Shown here piece after piece: positions 8,239 through 19,242 of a stretch of 55,183 nucleotides of DNA (its first letter is position 1; every line of letters begins with the position of its first letter). Source of the stretch: Flavobacteriales bacterium UBA1993 (lineage in GTDB: Bacteria > Bacteroidota > Bacteroidia > Flavobacteriales_G > Salibacteraceae); the NCBI GenBank assembly GCA_002336485.1, contig DDCZ01000064.1:1-55183 (forward strand), read 5' to 3'. Under the pieces are notes generated by a model. The model worked only from the letters and a program-made list of their open reading frames with translations. It made no database searches and was not told the DNA's origin. A program made the position numbers and the translations under genes.

Positions 8239-10594
8239 ATTTGATCTCATGCTAAGTTGGAAGAGCATATGTCTAACCCTATTGCTCTCGACCTCTTTAA
8301 ACATCCTTTGCGCACAGTCGGTCGGCGTTGTTTTTAGCGGCGGAGGAGCCAGTGGTCTAGCGCACATTGGTGTGCTGAAAGCCTTGGAAGAAAACTCTAT
8401 TCCGATTGACTACATCACAGGTACATCCATCGGAGCGCTTGTGGGAGGTCTATATGCCGCAGGATATTCACCCGACCAGATCGAGGCCATTCTCACCAGT
8501 GATTTCTATAGAAAATTAGCCGAGGGACAGATTGAAGATCGATACGTATACTTCTTTCGGAAGCCTGTTCCAAATGCAAGCTGGTTCTCTTTTCGACTTA
8601 GCTCCGACTCCAACTTCCTGAGCACATCATTGCCCACCAGCTTCATCGACCCATCGGCGTTGGACCTTGAAATGATGAATTTATTGGAGGCTGCGAGTCA
8701 AAGGGCGCACTACGATTTTGACAGTTTGTTTGTTCCTTTTCGCTGCGTGGCGGCAGACATTGAAGACAAGGAATCGGTTGTTTTTAAAAACGGAAACCTT
8801 AACAAGGCAATCCGAGCGAGCATGAGTTATCCACTCTATCTGGAACCGTTGACAATAGACGGAAAGCTGCTATTTGATGGTGGGCTCTACAATAACTTCC
8901 CGACGGATATCATGCGCGACGACTTTCAACCCGATGTCATAATAGGGTGCAACGTGAGTTCGAACGAGGATCCACCAAAAGAAGGTGATGCGATATCTCA
9001 GTTGCGAAACATGGTTGTAAGTAAAACAAACTACGAGCTGGAGGAAGAGTGTTGCGTTTTAATTGAACCACAAATCAAGTACGGCACATTCGATTTCAAA
9101 CACGGTACGGAGAATGTTTCATCAGGTTATTTATCGGCCATGGAGCAAATGGAGGCGATAAAAAACAAAGTGCATCGACGCGTGCATAAAAAGGTAATCG
9201 CAGAAAAGCGAAAAGCCTTCAACGATGAAAAGGTGCCGCTTTCCTTTAGTGAAATCGAATTCGAAGGGTTAACGAAGTCGCAAAGCGCCTATGTAGGACT
9301 AGTATTGAAGCCAAGAAAATATGACAACCTGAGCATGGACGAGCTACGTCGAGGTTACTATCGACTGCTTGAATCAGACAAAGTCCACCGCATCTTCCCC
9401 GCCCCAGTTGGCTTGGCAACTGACTCGACTTACAAACTCAAATTAGAGGTCAAGAAGGAGAAAAACTTACTGGTTGAAATTGGCGGGAACATTTCCTCAC
9501 GGCCTATCAATACGGGCTATTTGGGCATCGGTTATTCGGCTATGAACAACACAGGGTCTAGCTTCTACGCCAACACATATTTCGGACGGTTGTATTCTTC
9601 TGTAATGGGCATGGGGCGTATCGACATCCCGATTCGATTTCCAGTCTATGCTGAAATTCAAGGCGTTCTGAATCGATGGAACTACTACGCGAGTCGAGCA
9701 AGCTTTTTTGAAAACAACAATTCGCTATTCTTGATTCAAAACGAGCAATTTGTAAACGGAGGATTGGCCTTTGCGTTTTCGAATAAAACCAAATTCACGG
9801 TGGTGGCTGGCGCTCTATCATTTAGGGATCAATATTACCAAACACCCGATTTTGGTGAGGACTCGAAAACAGACAATACCGTATTCAGCGGGTCAACCAT
9901 AAAAGGCGCATTTGAAAAGAACAGTCTGAATAAAAAGCAATATGCGAATTCAGGGTCTGCCATAGAGATTTCTGGGCGGTACTCTGAAGGCACAGAAAAC
10001 TACTTTCCTGGTTCCACTTCCATTGAGCTTACAGACACGACATTAGATCATAAATGGTTTGATGCAAAGTTGAGATACGACAACTATTACAAATCAAAAG
10101 GTGTATTGCGTCTTGGGTTTTACGCAGAAGGTGTGTTTAGTACAATGGAACTGTTCACCAATTACTCGGCTAGTTCGCTGCGCGCTCCTGCCTTTCAACC
10201 GACACCTGAAAGTCAAACACTCTTTCTTGAGACCTTTCGTGCCTATCACTATGCAGCCATTGGCCACAAGATAATACTGAACGTATACAAGAATCTGGAT
10301 CTAAGACTGGAAGGGTATTTATACCAACCATATAGCTTTCCTGATTTGAGGACTGATGTAGGTGATGTGGACAACGATGGAGACGTGACTGAGAATATAT
10401 TTCAGCGTACAAACAGCTTGGCTAGAAGATACACCATCGCCACAGCGAATGCCGTTTACAACTCGCCTATCGGCCCTGTAAGTATCAGTGTCAACTATTA
10501 TCACAACTTGCCTGAGATTAGCGTATACGAGGCCAATTTGACCTTCTTCTTCCACTTCGGTTACATACTCTTTAACGACAGCGCCTTAAAGTAA
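8231..10594 (+). CDS. Patatin-like phospholipase fused to outer-membrane beta-barrel (PlpD-like)
   Basis: This 787-residue protein has an N-terminal signal peptide (about residues 1-29, ending CAQS), then a patatin domain with the oxyanion loop GGGASG at 37-42, the nucleophile motif GTSIG at 64-68 (Ser66) and the catalytic Asp in DGG at 216-218. Residues from about 335 to 405 look like a POTRA-type linker, and the remaining 380 residues are amphipathic strands typical of a 16-stranded barrel of the BamA/Omp85 type, ending in a final aromatic strand. The architecture matches type Vd-like PlpD proteins and their Bacteroidota relatives: a lipase carried to the outer membrane. The substrate is unknown. 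Its start overlaps the preceding metal-receptor gene, so translation is probably coupled. Confidence 0.9.
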   Translation: MRRFDLMLSWKSICLTLLLSTSLNILCAQSVGVVFSGGGASGLAHIGVLKALEENSIPIDYITGTSIGALVGGLYAAGYSPDQIEAILTSDFYRKLAEGQIEDRYVYFFRKPVPNASWFSFRLSSDSNFLSTSLPTSFIDPSALDLEMMNLLEAASQRAHYDFDSLFVPFRCVAADIEDKESVVFKNGNLNKAIRASMSYPLYLEPLTIDGKLLFDGGLYNNFPTDIMRDDFQPDVIIGCNVSSNEDPPKEGDAISQLRNMVVSKTNYELEEECCVLIEPQIKYGTFDFKHGTENVSSGYLSAMEQMEAIKNKVHRRVHKKVIAEKRKAFNDEKVPLSFSEIEFEGLTKSQSAYVGLVLKPRKYDNLSMDELRRGYYRLLESDKVHRIFPAPVGLATDSTYKLKLEVKKEKNLLVEIGGNISSRPINTGYLGIGYSAMNNTGSSFYANTYFGRLYSSVMGMGRIDIPIRFPVYAEIQGVLNRWNYYASRASFFENNNSLFLIQNEQFVNGGLAFAFSNKTKFTVVAGALSFRDQYYQTPDFGEDSKTDNTVFSGSTIKGAFEKNSLNKKQYANSGSAIEISGRYSEGTENYFPGSTSIELTDTTLDHKWFDAKLRYDNYYKSKGVLRLGFYAEGVFSTMELFTNYSASSLRAPAFQPTPESQTLFLETFRAYHYAAIGHKIILNVYKNLDLRLEGYLYQPYSFPDLRTDVGDVDNDGDVTENIFQRTNSLARRYTIATANAVYNSPIGPVSISVNYYHNLPEISVYEANLTFFFHFGYILFNDSALK

Positions 10595-10690
10595 AGGAGA
10601 CTTTCACATCAGAAAGATCATCAAATACACTTTTATGGATTGATACCCTCGCCATCGCGACGAATGCAGCAGTCTGACGCACGATAGCGC

Positions 10691-10725
10691 AAAAAAAAGG
10701 CCCTTCAATTGAAGAGCCTTTTTCT
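10691..10725. terminator. Bidirectional intrinsic terminator
   Basis: A hairpin with arms AAGGC...GCCTT, one mismatch, then CTTC/GAAG around an AATT loop is flanked by an A tract on the left and a T tract on the right. It lies between the ends of the convergent patatin and DUF3467 genes and can serve both strands. Confidence 0.8.
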
Positions 10726-10741
10726 TTGTATGTAGTATAGA

Positions 10742-11062
10742 CTATGCTTCAGCCGTTGGGCCAAAGTTCATAGGAAAAGGAGCTGGTCCTGGATCCACAT
10801 CGTTTATCACGCCATTCTGACTTTCAAACTTCTGAATGTTCTCGTTCAACGCTTTCAATAAGCGCTTGGCGTGTTGTGGTGCAAGAATGATTCGAGACTT
10901 AACTCGTGCCTTGGGCGTACCCGGCATCATGCTTACAAAATCAACAATAAATTCTGCGTTTGAGTGAGTGATTACAGCAAGGTTTGAATACTCCCCCTGT
11001 GCCACTTCCTCATTCAACTCGATGTTGATTTGTCCTGGTTTTATCTCTTTCTCGTCAGCCAT
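10742..11062 (-). CDS. DUF3467 domain protein, last gene of the rpoBC operon
   Basis: The 106-residue protein matches the small DUF3467 family (NIELNEEVAQGEYSNL, then a central segment on avoiding protein loss ending in ILAPQHAKRLLKAL). No signal peptide or membrane helix is present, so it is cytoplasmic. Its start is only 5 bases behind the rpoC stop and a terminator follows it, so it is very likely made from the rpoBC transcript. The same neighbourhood, rpoC followed by DUF3467, is widespread in Bacteroidota from what I know of these genomes, which suggests a link to RNA polymerase, but no function is established. Confidence 0.85.
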   Translation of the reverse strand: MADEKEIKPGQINIELNEEVAQGEYSNLAVITHSNAEFIVDFVSMMPGTPKARVKSRIILAPQHAKRLLKALNENIQKFESQNGVINDVDPGPAPFPMNFGPTAEA

Positions 11063-11067
11063 GTCTC

Positions 11068-14000
11068 TTATTCTGTTACGTCTTCAACAACAGCTTCAGA
11101 TCGCGCTCCCAACATTTTGTCATACTCCTCTTGACTACCAACAACAATGTTTCGGTAATCTTTCAGACCTGTACCGGCTGGGATTAAGTGACCAACGATC
11201 ACATTTTCCTTCAGACCTTTCAGGTAATCAATCTTACCGCTAACTGCAGCTTCGTTAAGCACCTTAGTAGTTTCCTGGAAGGACGCAGCTGAGATAAAGC
11301 TTTCTGTTTGAAGAGAAGCACGTGTGATACCTTGAAGTACTGGTTGTCCAGTAGCTGGCACTGCATCACGAGCTACAACTAAGCTCTTGTCTTTTCGCTT
11401 CAGTTGAGAATTCTCATCACGTAGCTTACGTGCGTTGATAATCTGACCTGACTTAAACGACTCTGAATCACCTACCTCAACCACTACCTTCATTCCAAAG
11501 ATTCGATCGTTTTCAGCTATAAAGTCTGTTTTATTCGCGTTTTGTAGCTCTAGGAACTTCGTATCTCCTGGATCAAGAATTGTAACCTTACGCATCATTT
11601 GACGCACGATAACCTCGAAGTGCTTGTCATTAATCTTCACACCCTGCAGACGGTAAACCTCTTGAATTTCATTCACTAAGTATTCCTGAACAGCAGTTGG
11701 GCCCATGATAGCCAATATGTCTGCTGGCGTAATTGCACCATCAGATAAAGGCTGACCCGCTTTCACGAAGTCATTTTCTTGAACCAGGATGTGTCGTGAC
11801 AATGGCACTAGATACTTGTTCTTATCGCCTGTTCTTGTCTCAACAATGATTTCACGGTTACCACGCTTGATCTTTCCGAAACTAACAATACCATCAATTG
11901 CAGAAACAATCGCTGGGTTGGATGGATTACGAGCTTCGAACAATTCAGTTACTCTTGGAAGACCACCAGTAATATCACCAGATCCCTTACCACCTGATCG
12001 TGGAATCTTAATCATAATCGCACCAGAACCAACCTTATCACCTTCGCTCACCATGATATGTGCTCCAACAGGAATACTGTATGAACGGAGCGTATCACCC
12101 TTGTTATCGGTTACGTGAATAGTAGGATTCTTAGTCTTGTCCCGGTTGTCAGTAATTACTTTCTCACGGAAACCAGTTTGCTCATCTGATTCTTCCTTGT
12201 ATGTGACACCTTCTTCGATACTCTCGAATACCAGTTTACCACCAAATTCTGAAAGGATAACTGCGTTGTACGGATCCCACTGGCAAATAAGGTCTCCCTT
12301 TTTCACCTTGCTTCCCGCTTTCACAAATACTTCAGAACCGTAAGGAATGATACTAGTAGATGCAGTCAAACCTGTCTTCGCGTCAATCAATCGCATTTCT
12401 GCAGATCGTCCAATTACGACGGTGTGTTTACTACCGTCTTTCTCAGTACGCTCTACTGTACGTAGCTCATCAATTTCAACTTTACCATCAACTTTAGCTT
12501 CAACCTTAGATTCAGACGCAATACTCGATGCAGTACCACCCACGTGGAATGTTCGAAGTGTTAACTGAGTTCCCGGCTCACCAATGGACTGTGCAGCAAT
12601 AACACCGACAGCCTCACCTTTAGTTACTTGCTGACCTGTTGAAAGGTTCTGACCATAACATTTAGTACAAATACCTCTTGGCATTTCACATGTGAGTGCA
12701 GATCGAATTTCAACTTCTTCGATACCAGCATCTTCAATTGCGTGGCCAATCTCATCTGTGATCTCTTCACCTGAACCGACTAACAATTCGTCTGAAACTG
12801 GATGAATCACATCGTAGACACTTGTTCTACCAACAATTCGCTCAAACAATGCTTCAACAATCTCTTCATTCTTCTTAAGAGCTGTAGCAGTTAAACCACG
12901 AAGTGTTCCGCAATCCTCAGATGTAACAATAACATCCTGTGCAACGTCAACCAATCTACGTGTCAAGTAACCCGCATCGGCCGTTTTAAGTGCCGTATCC
13001 GCCAAACCTTTTCGTGCACCGTGAGTAGAGATAAAATACTCCAAGATCGATAGACCTTCACGGAAGTTAGAAAGAATAGGATTCTCAATAATCGCTCCTC
13101 CAGTATCACCAGATTTACGTGGCTTAGCCATCAAACCTCTCATTCCAGAAAGCTGACGAATCTGTTCTTTCGATCCACGAGCACCTGAATGGTACATCAT
13201 GTAAACCGAGTTGAATCCTTGATTGTCATTTTCCAATCGGTTCATCAATACGTGTGTCAATTTCGAATTGGTGTGCGTCCAGATGTCAATAATCTGATTG
13301 TAACGCTCATTATTCGTAATGAGACCCATGTTATAGTTCATCATAACCTCATCAACCTCAGTCTGAGCCTTCGCAAGAAGAGTAATCTTCTCGTCTGGAA
13401 CAATAACGTCTCCAAGGTTAAAGGATAGACCACCTTTAAATGCCATGTAGAATCCAAGGGACTTGATCTCGTCAAGGAACTTGGCTGTTGCCGCCATTCC
13501 ACATACTTTAAGTACGCGACCGATAATGTCTCTCAACGATTTCTTCGTCAATACTTCGTTGATGTATCCTGCTTTCTCTGGAACCAACTGGTTGAACAAT
13601 ACCCGTCCACATGCTGTGTCAAGGATTTTTCGCTCACCATACTCATAAGTACGGAGTTTGATTTCAGAGTGCAGGCTTAATTTCCCTTCGTTGTAGGCAA
13701 TGATCACCTCTTCTGGAGAGTAGAATGTCTTGCCTTCACCCAACATTGGATGGCCTTCAACACCTTTTCTAGACTTGGTGATATAATAAAGGCCCAATAC
13801 CATATCCTGTGATGGTACAGCAATTGGAGCTCCGTTTGCAGGATTCAAGATATTGTGAGAAGCAAGCATAAGCAACTGTGCTTCAAGCACGGCAGCATGC
13901 CCTAGCGGTACGTGAACAGCCATCTGGTCACCATCAAAATCCGCGTTGAATGCAGTACAAACAAGTGGATGAAGTTGAATCGCCTTGCCTTCAATCAACT

Positions 14001-15369
14001 TTGGTTGAAAGGCTTGGATACCCAATCGGTGAAGTGTTGGTGCACGGTTAAGTAGTACAGGGTGCCCCTTCAATACATTTTCAAGAATATCCCATACAAC
14101 AGGCTCTTTCTTATCGACGATTTTCTTCGCTGATTTAACCGTTTTCACGATGCCTCTTTCAATAAGCTTTCGAATAATGAACGGCTTAAATAGCTCGGCT
14201 GCCATATCTTTTGGAAGACCACACTCGTGCAGTTTAAGGTCTGGTCCAACAACGATTACAGATCGCGCAGAATAATCTACCCGCTTACCCAATAAGTTTT
14301 GACGGAATCGACCTTGCTTTCCCTTAAGGCTATCAGATAGTGACTTAAGCGCTCGGTTAGATTCAGTCTTAACAGCTGATGATTTTCTTGAATTATCAAG
14401 CAATGAATCAACCGCTTCTTGAAGCATACGCTTTTCGTTTCTTAAGATCACCTCAGGTGCCTTAATCTCCAATAAACGTTTCAATCGATTGTTTCGAATA
14501 ATTACCCTTCGATATAGGTCGTTCAAGTCAGAAGTTGCAAATCGGCCTCCATCAAGCGGCACTAATGGACGCAATTCTGGCGGTATGACAGGCACAACCT
14601 TCACGATCATCCACTCAGGACGATTCAAGATATGGTCATTCGCTGATCTGAATGCCTCCACAACCTGAAGACGCTTAAGCGCTTCATTCTTTCGTTGCTG
14701 AGAAGTCTCTGTATTCGCTTTGTGACGAAGGTCATAGCTAAGTTCATCGAGGTCAAGACGCTGAAGTAATGCATACAATGCATCAGCTCCCATCATCGCG
14801 ATAAATTTATCCGGATCCTTATCATCCAAGTATTGGTTCTCTCTCGGAAGCTCATCTAGTATGTCTAGATATTCTTCTTCCGTAAGGAACTCAAGATAAT
14901 TCAGGTCTTCACCTTCTTTATTCTTAGCGATACCTGCATTAATTACTACATAACGCTCGTAGTATATAATGGAGTCAAGCTTCTTACTAGGAAGCCCCAA
15001 TAGGTATCCAATCTTGTTTGGAAGCGATTTGAAATACCAGATGTGTGCTACGGGAACTACAAGGGAAATATGTCCCATGCGCTCTCTTCGCACTTTCTTC
15101 TCTGTTACTTCAACACCACAACGGTCACAGACGATGCCCTTGTATCGAATACGCTTGTACTTGCCACAGTGACATTCGTAATCTTTAACTGGACCGAAAA
15201 TTCGCTCGCAGAAAAGACCGTCTCTTTCTGGTTTGTACGTACGATAGTTAATCGTTTCAGGCTTTAATACTTCACCGTGAGATTTTTCAAGAATCATCTC
15301 TGGAGAAGCAAGACTGATAGTGATTTGCTTAAATCCGCTTTGCGGACGTTGTTCTTTTCTTAGTGCCAT
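11068..15369 (-). CDS. rpoC: DNA-directed RNA polymerase subunit beta'
   Basis: The 1433-residue product is the full-length catalytic beta' subunit. Near the N-terminus is the zinc-binding cluster CHCG...CDRCG (about residues 65-85). The catalytic Mg2+ loop NADFDGDQMAVH lies near residue 475, the bridge-helix/trigger-loop region with GARGSKEQIRQLSGMRGLMAKP follows near 735-760, and the second zinc site with CEMPRGICTKCYG is near 905-915. Length and order fit Bacteroidota RpoC. It follows rpoB after a 30-base gap and is followed by the DUF3467 gene. Confidence 0.98.
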   Translation of the reverse strand: MALRKEQRPQSGFKQITISLASPEMILEKSHGEVLKPETINYRTYKPERDGLFCERIFGPVKDYECHCGKYKRIRYKGIVCDRCGVEVTEKKVRRERMGHISLVVPVAHIWYFKSLPNKIGYLLGLPSKKLDSIIYYERYVVINAGIAKNKEGEDLNYLEFLTEEEYLDILDELPRENQYLDDKDPDKFIAMMGADALYALLQRLDLDELSYDLRHKANTETSQQRKNEALKRLQVVEAFRSANDHILNRPEWMIVKVVPVIPPELRPLVPLDGGRFATSDLNDLYRRVIIRNNRLKRLLEIKAPEVILRNEKRMLQEAVDSLLDNSRKSSAVKTESNRALKSLSDSLKGKQGRFRQNLLGKRVDYSARSVIVVGPDLKLHECGLPKDMAAELFKPFIIRKLIERGIVKTVKSAKKIVDKKEPVVWDILENVLKGHPVLLNRAPTLHRLGIQAFQPKLIEGKAIQLHPLVCTAFNADFDGDQMAVHVPLGHAAVLEAQLLMLASHNILNPANGAPIAVPSQDMVLGLYYITKSRKGVEGHPMLGEGKTFYSPEEVIIAYNEGKLSLHSEIKLRTYEYGERKILDTACGRVLFNQLVPEKAGYINEVLTKKSLRDIIGRVLKVCGMAATAKFLDEIKSLGFYMAFKGGLSFNLGDVIVPDEKITLLAKAQTEVDEVMMNYNMGLITNNERYNQIIDIWTHTNSKLTHVLMNRLENDNQGFNSVYMMYHSGARGSKEQIRQLSGMRGLMAKPRKSGDTGGAIIENPILSNFREGLSILEYFISTHGARKGLADTALKTADAGYLTRRLVDVAQDVIVTSEDCGTLRGLTATALKKNEEIVEALFERIVGRTSVYDVIHPVSDELLVGSGEEITDEIGHAIEDAGIEEVEIRSALTCEMPRGICTKCYGQNLSTGQQVTKGEAVGVIAAQSIGEPGTQLTLRTFHVGGTASSIASESKVEAKVDGKVEIDELRTVERTEKDGSKHTVVIGRSAEMRLIDAKTGLTASTSIIPYGSEVFVKAGSKVKKGDLICQWDPYNAVILSEFGGKLVFESIEEGVTYKEESDEQTGFREKVITDNRDKTKNPTIHVTDNKGDTLRSYSIPVGAHIMVSEGDKVGSGAIMIKIPRSGGKGSGDITGGLPRVTELFEARNPSNPAIVSAIDGIVSFGKIKRGNREIIVETRTGDKNKYLVPLSRHILVQENDFVKAGQPLSDGAITPADILAIMGPTAVQEYLVNEIQEVYRLQGVKINDKHFEVIVRQMMRKVTILDPGDTKFLELQNANKTDFIAENDRIFGMKVVVEVGDSESFKSGQIINARKLRDENSQLKRKDKSLVVARDAVPATGQPVLQGITRASLQTESFISAASFQETTKVLNEAAVSGKIDYLKGLKENVIVGHLIPAGTGLKDYRNIVVGSQEEYDKMLGARSEAVVEDVTE

Positions 15370-15399
15370 TGCAATATGCTATGAATGGTTATTATAATC

Positions 15400-18300
15400 T
15401 TAGTCTAATGTGATGTTAAGTCCGAGCCCGCGCATTTCATGAAGCAATACGTTGAAGGATTCTGGAACGCCAGGTTCTGGCATCGGTTCTCCTTTAACTA
15501 TCGCCTCGTATGCCTTGGCTCTACCAACAACATCATCTGACTTCACTGTAAGTATTTCACGTAGAATATTCGATGCGCCAAATGCTTCAAGCGCCCAAAC
15601 TTCCATCTCACCAAATCGCTGTCCACCAAACTGAGCTTTACCTCCTAGTGGCTGCTGTGTAATAAGAGAGTAAGGCCCGATTGATCTTGCATGCATCTTA
15701 TCATCCACCAAGTGGTGAAGTTTCAACATGTAGATTACACCAACCGTTGCTGGTTGATCAAATCGCTCCCCAGTTCCCCCATCATGTAAGAACGTTCTAC
15801 CATAGTCTGGCACGCCAGCCTGAGCGGTATACTTGTGGATATCTTCGATGGTAGCACCATCAAATATTGGTGTCGCAAACTTGAGACCTAGATTCAATCC
15901 TGCCCATCCAAGAACGGTTTCGAAAATTTGACCAAGGTTCATACGAGAAGGTACACCTAGTGGATTCAATACGATATCCACTGGGGTTCCGTTTTCTAGG
16001 AATGGCATGTCTTCTCGACGAACAATCTTAGATACAATTCCTTTGTTACCGTGACGACCTGCCATCTTATCACCAACCTTCAGCTTACGCTTGTTAGCTA
16101 GATAAACTTTAGCAAGTTGAACAATTCCTTGAGGAAGTTCATCACCAACTGTAATCGCAAACTTCTTTCGCTTCATAATACCCAAAGCATCATTTGCCTT
16201 GATATTATAGTTATTCAATGTCTGCTTGATGTAGTCATTCTTGGTATTATCTGTGGTCCATCCTGCAGGACTCAAAGTTGTGTAATCCAAACCTTGAAGG
16301 CTCTTCATTGTGAACTTCGTTCCCTTTTTGATGATCTCTTCGTTGTATTTATTGAATACTCCTTGAGACGTTTTACCAGTAACGATAGAGAACAACTTCT
16401 CAACCAATCGAGACTTTAAGTCTTCAATGATCTTTTCGTACCCTTTGTCTACTTCTTCAAGAATGTTCTTCTCTTGGGCCTTGGCTTTTCTGTCCTTGAT
16501 AGCACGAGAGAATAACTTCTTTTGTATAACAACGCCTGATCCTGAAGGTGGAACCTTCAATGAGGCATCCTTCACATCACCAGCTTTATCACCGAAGATT
16601 GCACGTAGAAGTTTTTCTTCTGGAGTTGGATCAGTTTCTCCCTTAGGAGTAATTTTTCCAATTAGAATATCTCCTTCTCTAACCTCTGTTCCAACTCGAA
16701 TCAGACCGTTTTCGTCCAAATTCTTTGTTGCTTCCTCACTTACGTTTGGAATATCGGCAGTTAGTTCTTCAAGACCACGCTTAGTATCACGCACTTCAAG
16801 TACGTACTCATCTACGTGAATGCTTGTGTAGATATCATCGCGTACAACACGATCTGAAATCACAATCGCATCCTCAAAGTTGAATCCTTTCCAAGGCATG
16901 AATGCTACCATTAGGTTTCTACCCAATGCAAGCTCTCCCTTTTCTGTTCCGTATCCCTCACTTAACACGGCCCCCTTCTTAACCTTATCGCCTTTCTTTA
17001 CGATTGGCCGAATGTTGACGGTTGTGCTTTGGTTGGTTTTCTTGAACTTAGTGAATGTATATGTCTTGTATTCATCGTCGAAGCTGACTAGTTCCTGTTC
17101 GTCGGTACGCTCATACTTGACGGTAACAGAGTTTGCATCAACCTCGGTAACAACACCGTTTCCTTCTGCATAACTCATTACACGAGAATCCTGAGCTACC
17201 AATTTCTCTAGACCAGTTCCTACAATCGGAGACTCTGGTCGTAATAGCGGTACAGACTGACGACTCATGTTTGATCCCATCAAAGCACGGTTCGCATCAT
17301 CGTGTTCCAAAAATGGAATTAATGATGCCGCAATCGAAGCAATTTGATTCGGAGCAACATCCATTAGTGTGATGTCTTTAGGCTCTACAACTGGGAAATC
17401 ACCTTCAAATCGCGCCTTAACACGGTCATTTTCGAAGGTTCCTTTATCCGTAATAATGGCATTCGCCTGAGCAATCATTTGAGCATCTTCCTCTTCTGCG
17501 CTCAAATAAATGATGTCATCTAGTTTCACCTTTCCATCAGCAACCTTGCGATATGGTGTTTCAATGAAACCTAATCTATTCACCTTAGCATATACACAGA
17601 GAGAAGAAATAAGACCAATGTTTGGACCTTCAGGTGTTTCAATCGTACAAAGCCGGCCATAGTGTGTGTAATGAACGTCACGAACCTCAAATCCAGCACG
17701 CTCTCTAGAAAGACCACCTGGGCCTAATGCCGATAGTCTTCGTTTGTGCGTGATTTCAGATAATGGATTCGTTTGGTCCATAAACTGAGACAATTGGTTG
17801 GTTCCAAAAAACGAGTTGATCACAGAAGACAGGGTCTTCGCGTTAATCAAATCAATTGGAGTAAAGACCTCATTGTCACGAACGTTCATACGTTCACGAA
17901 TGGTTCTAGCCATACGAGCAAGACCTACGCCGAATTGAGAGTATAATTGCTCTCCCACGGTACGGACTCTTCTATTACTTAAGTGGTCGATATCATCAAC
18001 ATTTGTTTTTGAATTGATCAATTCAATCAAATACTTGATGATTTCAATAATATCAACCTTGGTAAGGACACGGTTTTCCATGTCGATATCTAGGTTCAAT
18101 TTCTTGTTGATTCTATATCTACCTACTTCACCGAGGTCATATCGCTTATCTGAGAAGAAAAGCTTATCGATAATTCCACGCGCAGTTTCCTCATCTGGTG
18201 GCTCCGCATTTCGAAGGATACGATAGATGTGTTCAACCGCTTCAATTTCTGAGTTTGAAGGATCCTTTTGAAGTGTATTGTAGATAATCGCGTGATCTGC

Positions 18301-19206
18301 AGCATTAAGGTTTTCCTTGTGCAGAAGAACAGTCTTAACATCCGCATCTACGATTAGGTCGATGTGATCGTCTTCTAGAACGGTCTCGCGATCCACTATT
18401 ACTTCGTTTCGTTCTATGGAAACAACTTCTCCAGTGTCTTCATCCACGAAATCCTCAAACCATGTCTTAAGTACACGTGCAGCCAGCTTGCGACCTACAG
18501 CCTTCTTAAGACCGGACTTACTTACTTTTATTTCATCAGCTAGATCGAAGATCTCAAGTATCTCCTTATCGCTTTCGTAACCAATCGCTCTAAATAGAGT
18601 TGTTACAGGAAGTTTTTTCTTTCGATCGATGTATGCATACATGACTTGATTAATGTCAGTAGCGAATTCAATCCAAGATCCCTTGAATGGGATAATTCGA
18701 GCAGAATACAATTTAGTTCCGTTCGCATGAAAGCTTTGACCGAAGAACACACCAGGAGATCTGTGTAGCTGTGAAACAACAACACGCTCAGCGCCATTGA
18801 TTACAAATGATCCTCCAGGGGTCATATAAGGTATCGTACCTAAGTATACGTCCTGAACAATAGTTTCGAAATCCTCATGTTCTGGATCGGTACAGTATAG
18901 CTTAAGTTTTGCCTTGAGTGGGACACTATATGTAAGGCCTCGCTCCATACACTCAGGAATGGAATAACGCGGTGGATCTACAAAGTAATCCAAGAACTCA
19001 AGGACAAAGTTGTTTCGCGAATCTGTGATCGGAAAGTTCTCGCTAAAAACATTGAAAAGACCTTCGTTCTCTCGATCCTCTGGTGAGGTTTCAAGCTGGA
19101 AAAAGTCTCGAAACGACTGCAGCTGAATATCAAGGAAGTCTGGATACTGCAGGCTTGTCTGTGAACGCGAAAAGTTGATTCTTTCCGGGATATTTGTTTT
19201 GGTCAT
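15400..19206 (-). CDS. rpoB: DNA-directed RNA polymerase subunit beta
   Basis: The 1268-residue product is the full-length beta subunit. Recognisable blocks include the rifampicin-pocket region (GTNQLSQFMDQTNPLSEITHKRRLSALGPGG, split here only for identification by its ends GTNQLSQF and RRLSALGPGG, near residues 465-495), the PEGPNIGLI block near 520, the GRNLMVAFMPWKGFNFEDA block near 770, and the GRHGNKG block near 1045. It lies behind rplL after a 96-base gap that holds a stable hairpin. Confidence 0.98.
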   Translation of the reverse strand: MTKTNIPERINFSRSQTSLQYPDFLDIQLQSFRDFFQLETSPEDRENEGLFNVFSENFPITDSRNNFVLEFLDYFVDPPRYSIPECMERGLTYSVPLKAKLKLYCTDPEHEDFETIVQDVYLGTIPYMTPGGSFVINGAERVVVSQLHRSPGVFFGQSFHANGTKLYSARIIPFKGSWIEFATDINQVMYAYIDRKKKLPVTTLFRAIGYESDKEILEIFDLADEIKVSKSGLKKAVGRKLAARVLKTWFEDFVDEDTGEVVSIERNEVIVDRETVLEDDHIDLIVDADVKTVLLHKENLNAADHAIIYNTLQKDPSNSEIEAVEHIYRILRNAEPPDEETARGIIDKLFFSDKRYDLGEVGRYRINKKLNLDIDMENRVLTKVDIIEIIKYLIELINSKTNVDDIDHLSNRRVRTVGEQLYSQFGVGLARMARTIRERMNVRDNEVFTPIDLINAKTLSSVINSFFGTNQLSQFMDQTNPLSEITHKRRLSALGPGGLSRERAGFEVRDVHYTHYGRLCTIETPEGPNIGLISSLCVYAKVNRLGFIETPYRKVADGKVKLDDIIYLSAEEEDAQMIAQANAIITDKGTFENDRVKARFEGDFPVVEPKDITLMDVAPNQIASIAASLIPFLEHDDANRALMGSNMSRQSVPLLRPESPIVGTGLEKLVAQDSRVMSYAEGNGVVTEVDANSVTVKYERTDEQELVSFDDEYKTYTFTKFKKTNQSTTVNIRPIVKKGDKVKKGAVLSEGYGTEKGELALGRNLMVAFMPWKGFNFEDAIVISDRVVRDDIYTSIHVDEYVLEVRDTKRGLEELTADIPNVSEEATKNLDENGLIRVGTEVREGDILIGKITPKGETDPTPEEKLLRAIFGDKAGDVKDASLKVPPSGSGVVIQKKLFSRAIKDRKAKAQEKNILEEVDKGYEKIIEDLKSRLVEKLFSIVTGKTSQGVFNKYNEEIIKKGTKFTMKSLQGLDYTTLSPAGWTTDNTKNDYIKQTLNNYNIKANDALGIMKRKKFAITVGDELPQGIVQLAKVYLANKRKLKVGDKMAGRHGNKGIVSKIVRREDMPFLENGTPVDIVLNPLGVPSRMNLGQIFETVLGWAGLNLGLKFATPIFDGATIEDIHKYTAQAGVPDYGRTFLHDGGTGERFDQPATVGVIYMLKLHHLVDDKMHARSIGPYSLITQQPLGGKAQFGGQRFGEMEVWALEAFGASNILREILTVKSDDVVGRAKAYEAIVKGEPMPEPGVPESFNVLLHEMRGLGLNITLD

Positions 19207-19242
19207 GGAATGAAATAATAAAATGATAAACTACAACGCACA

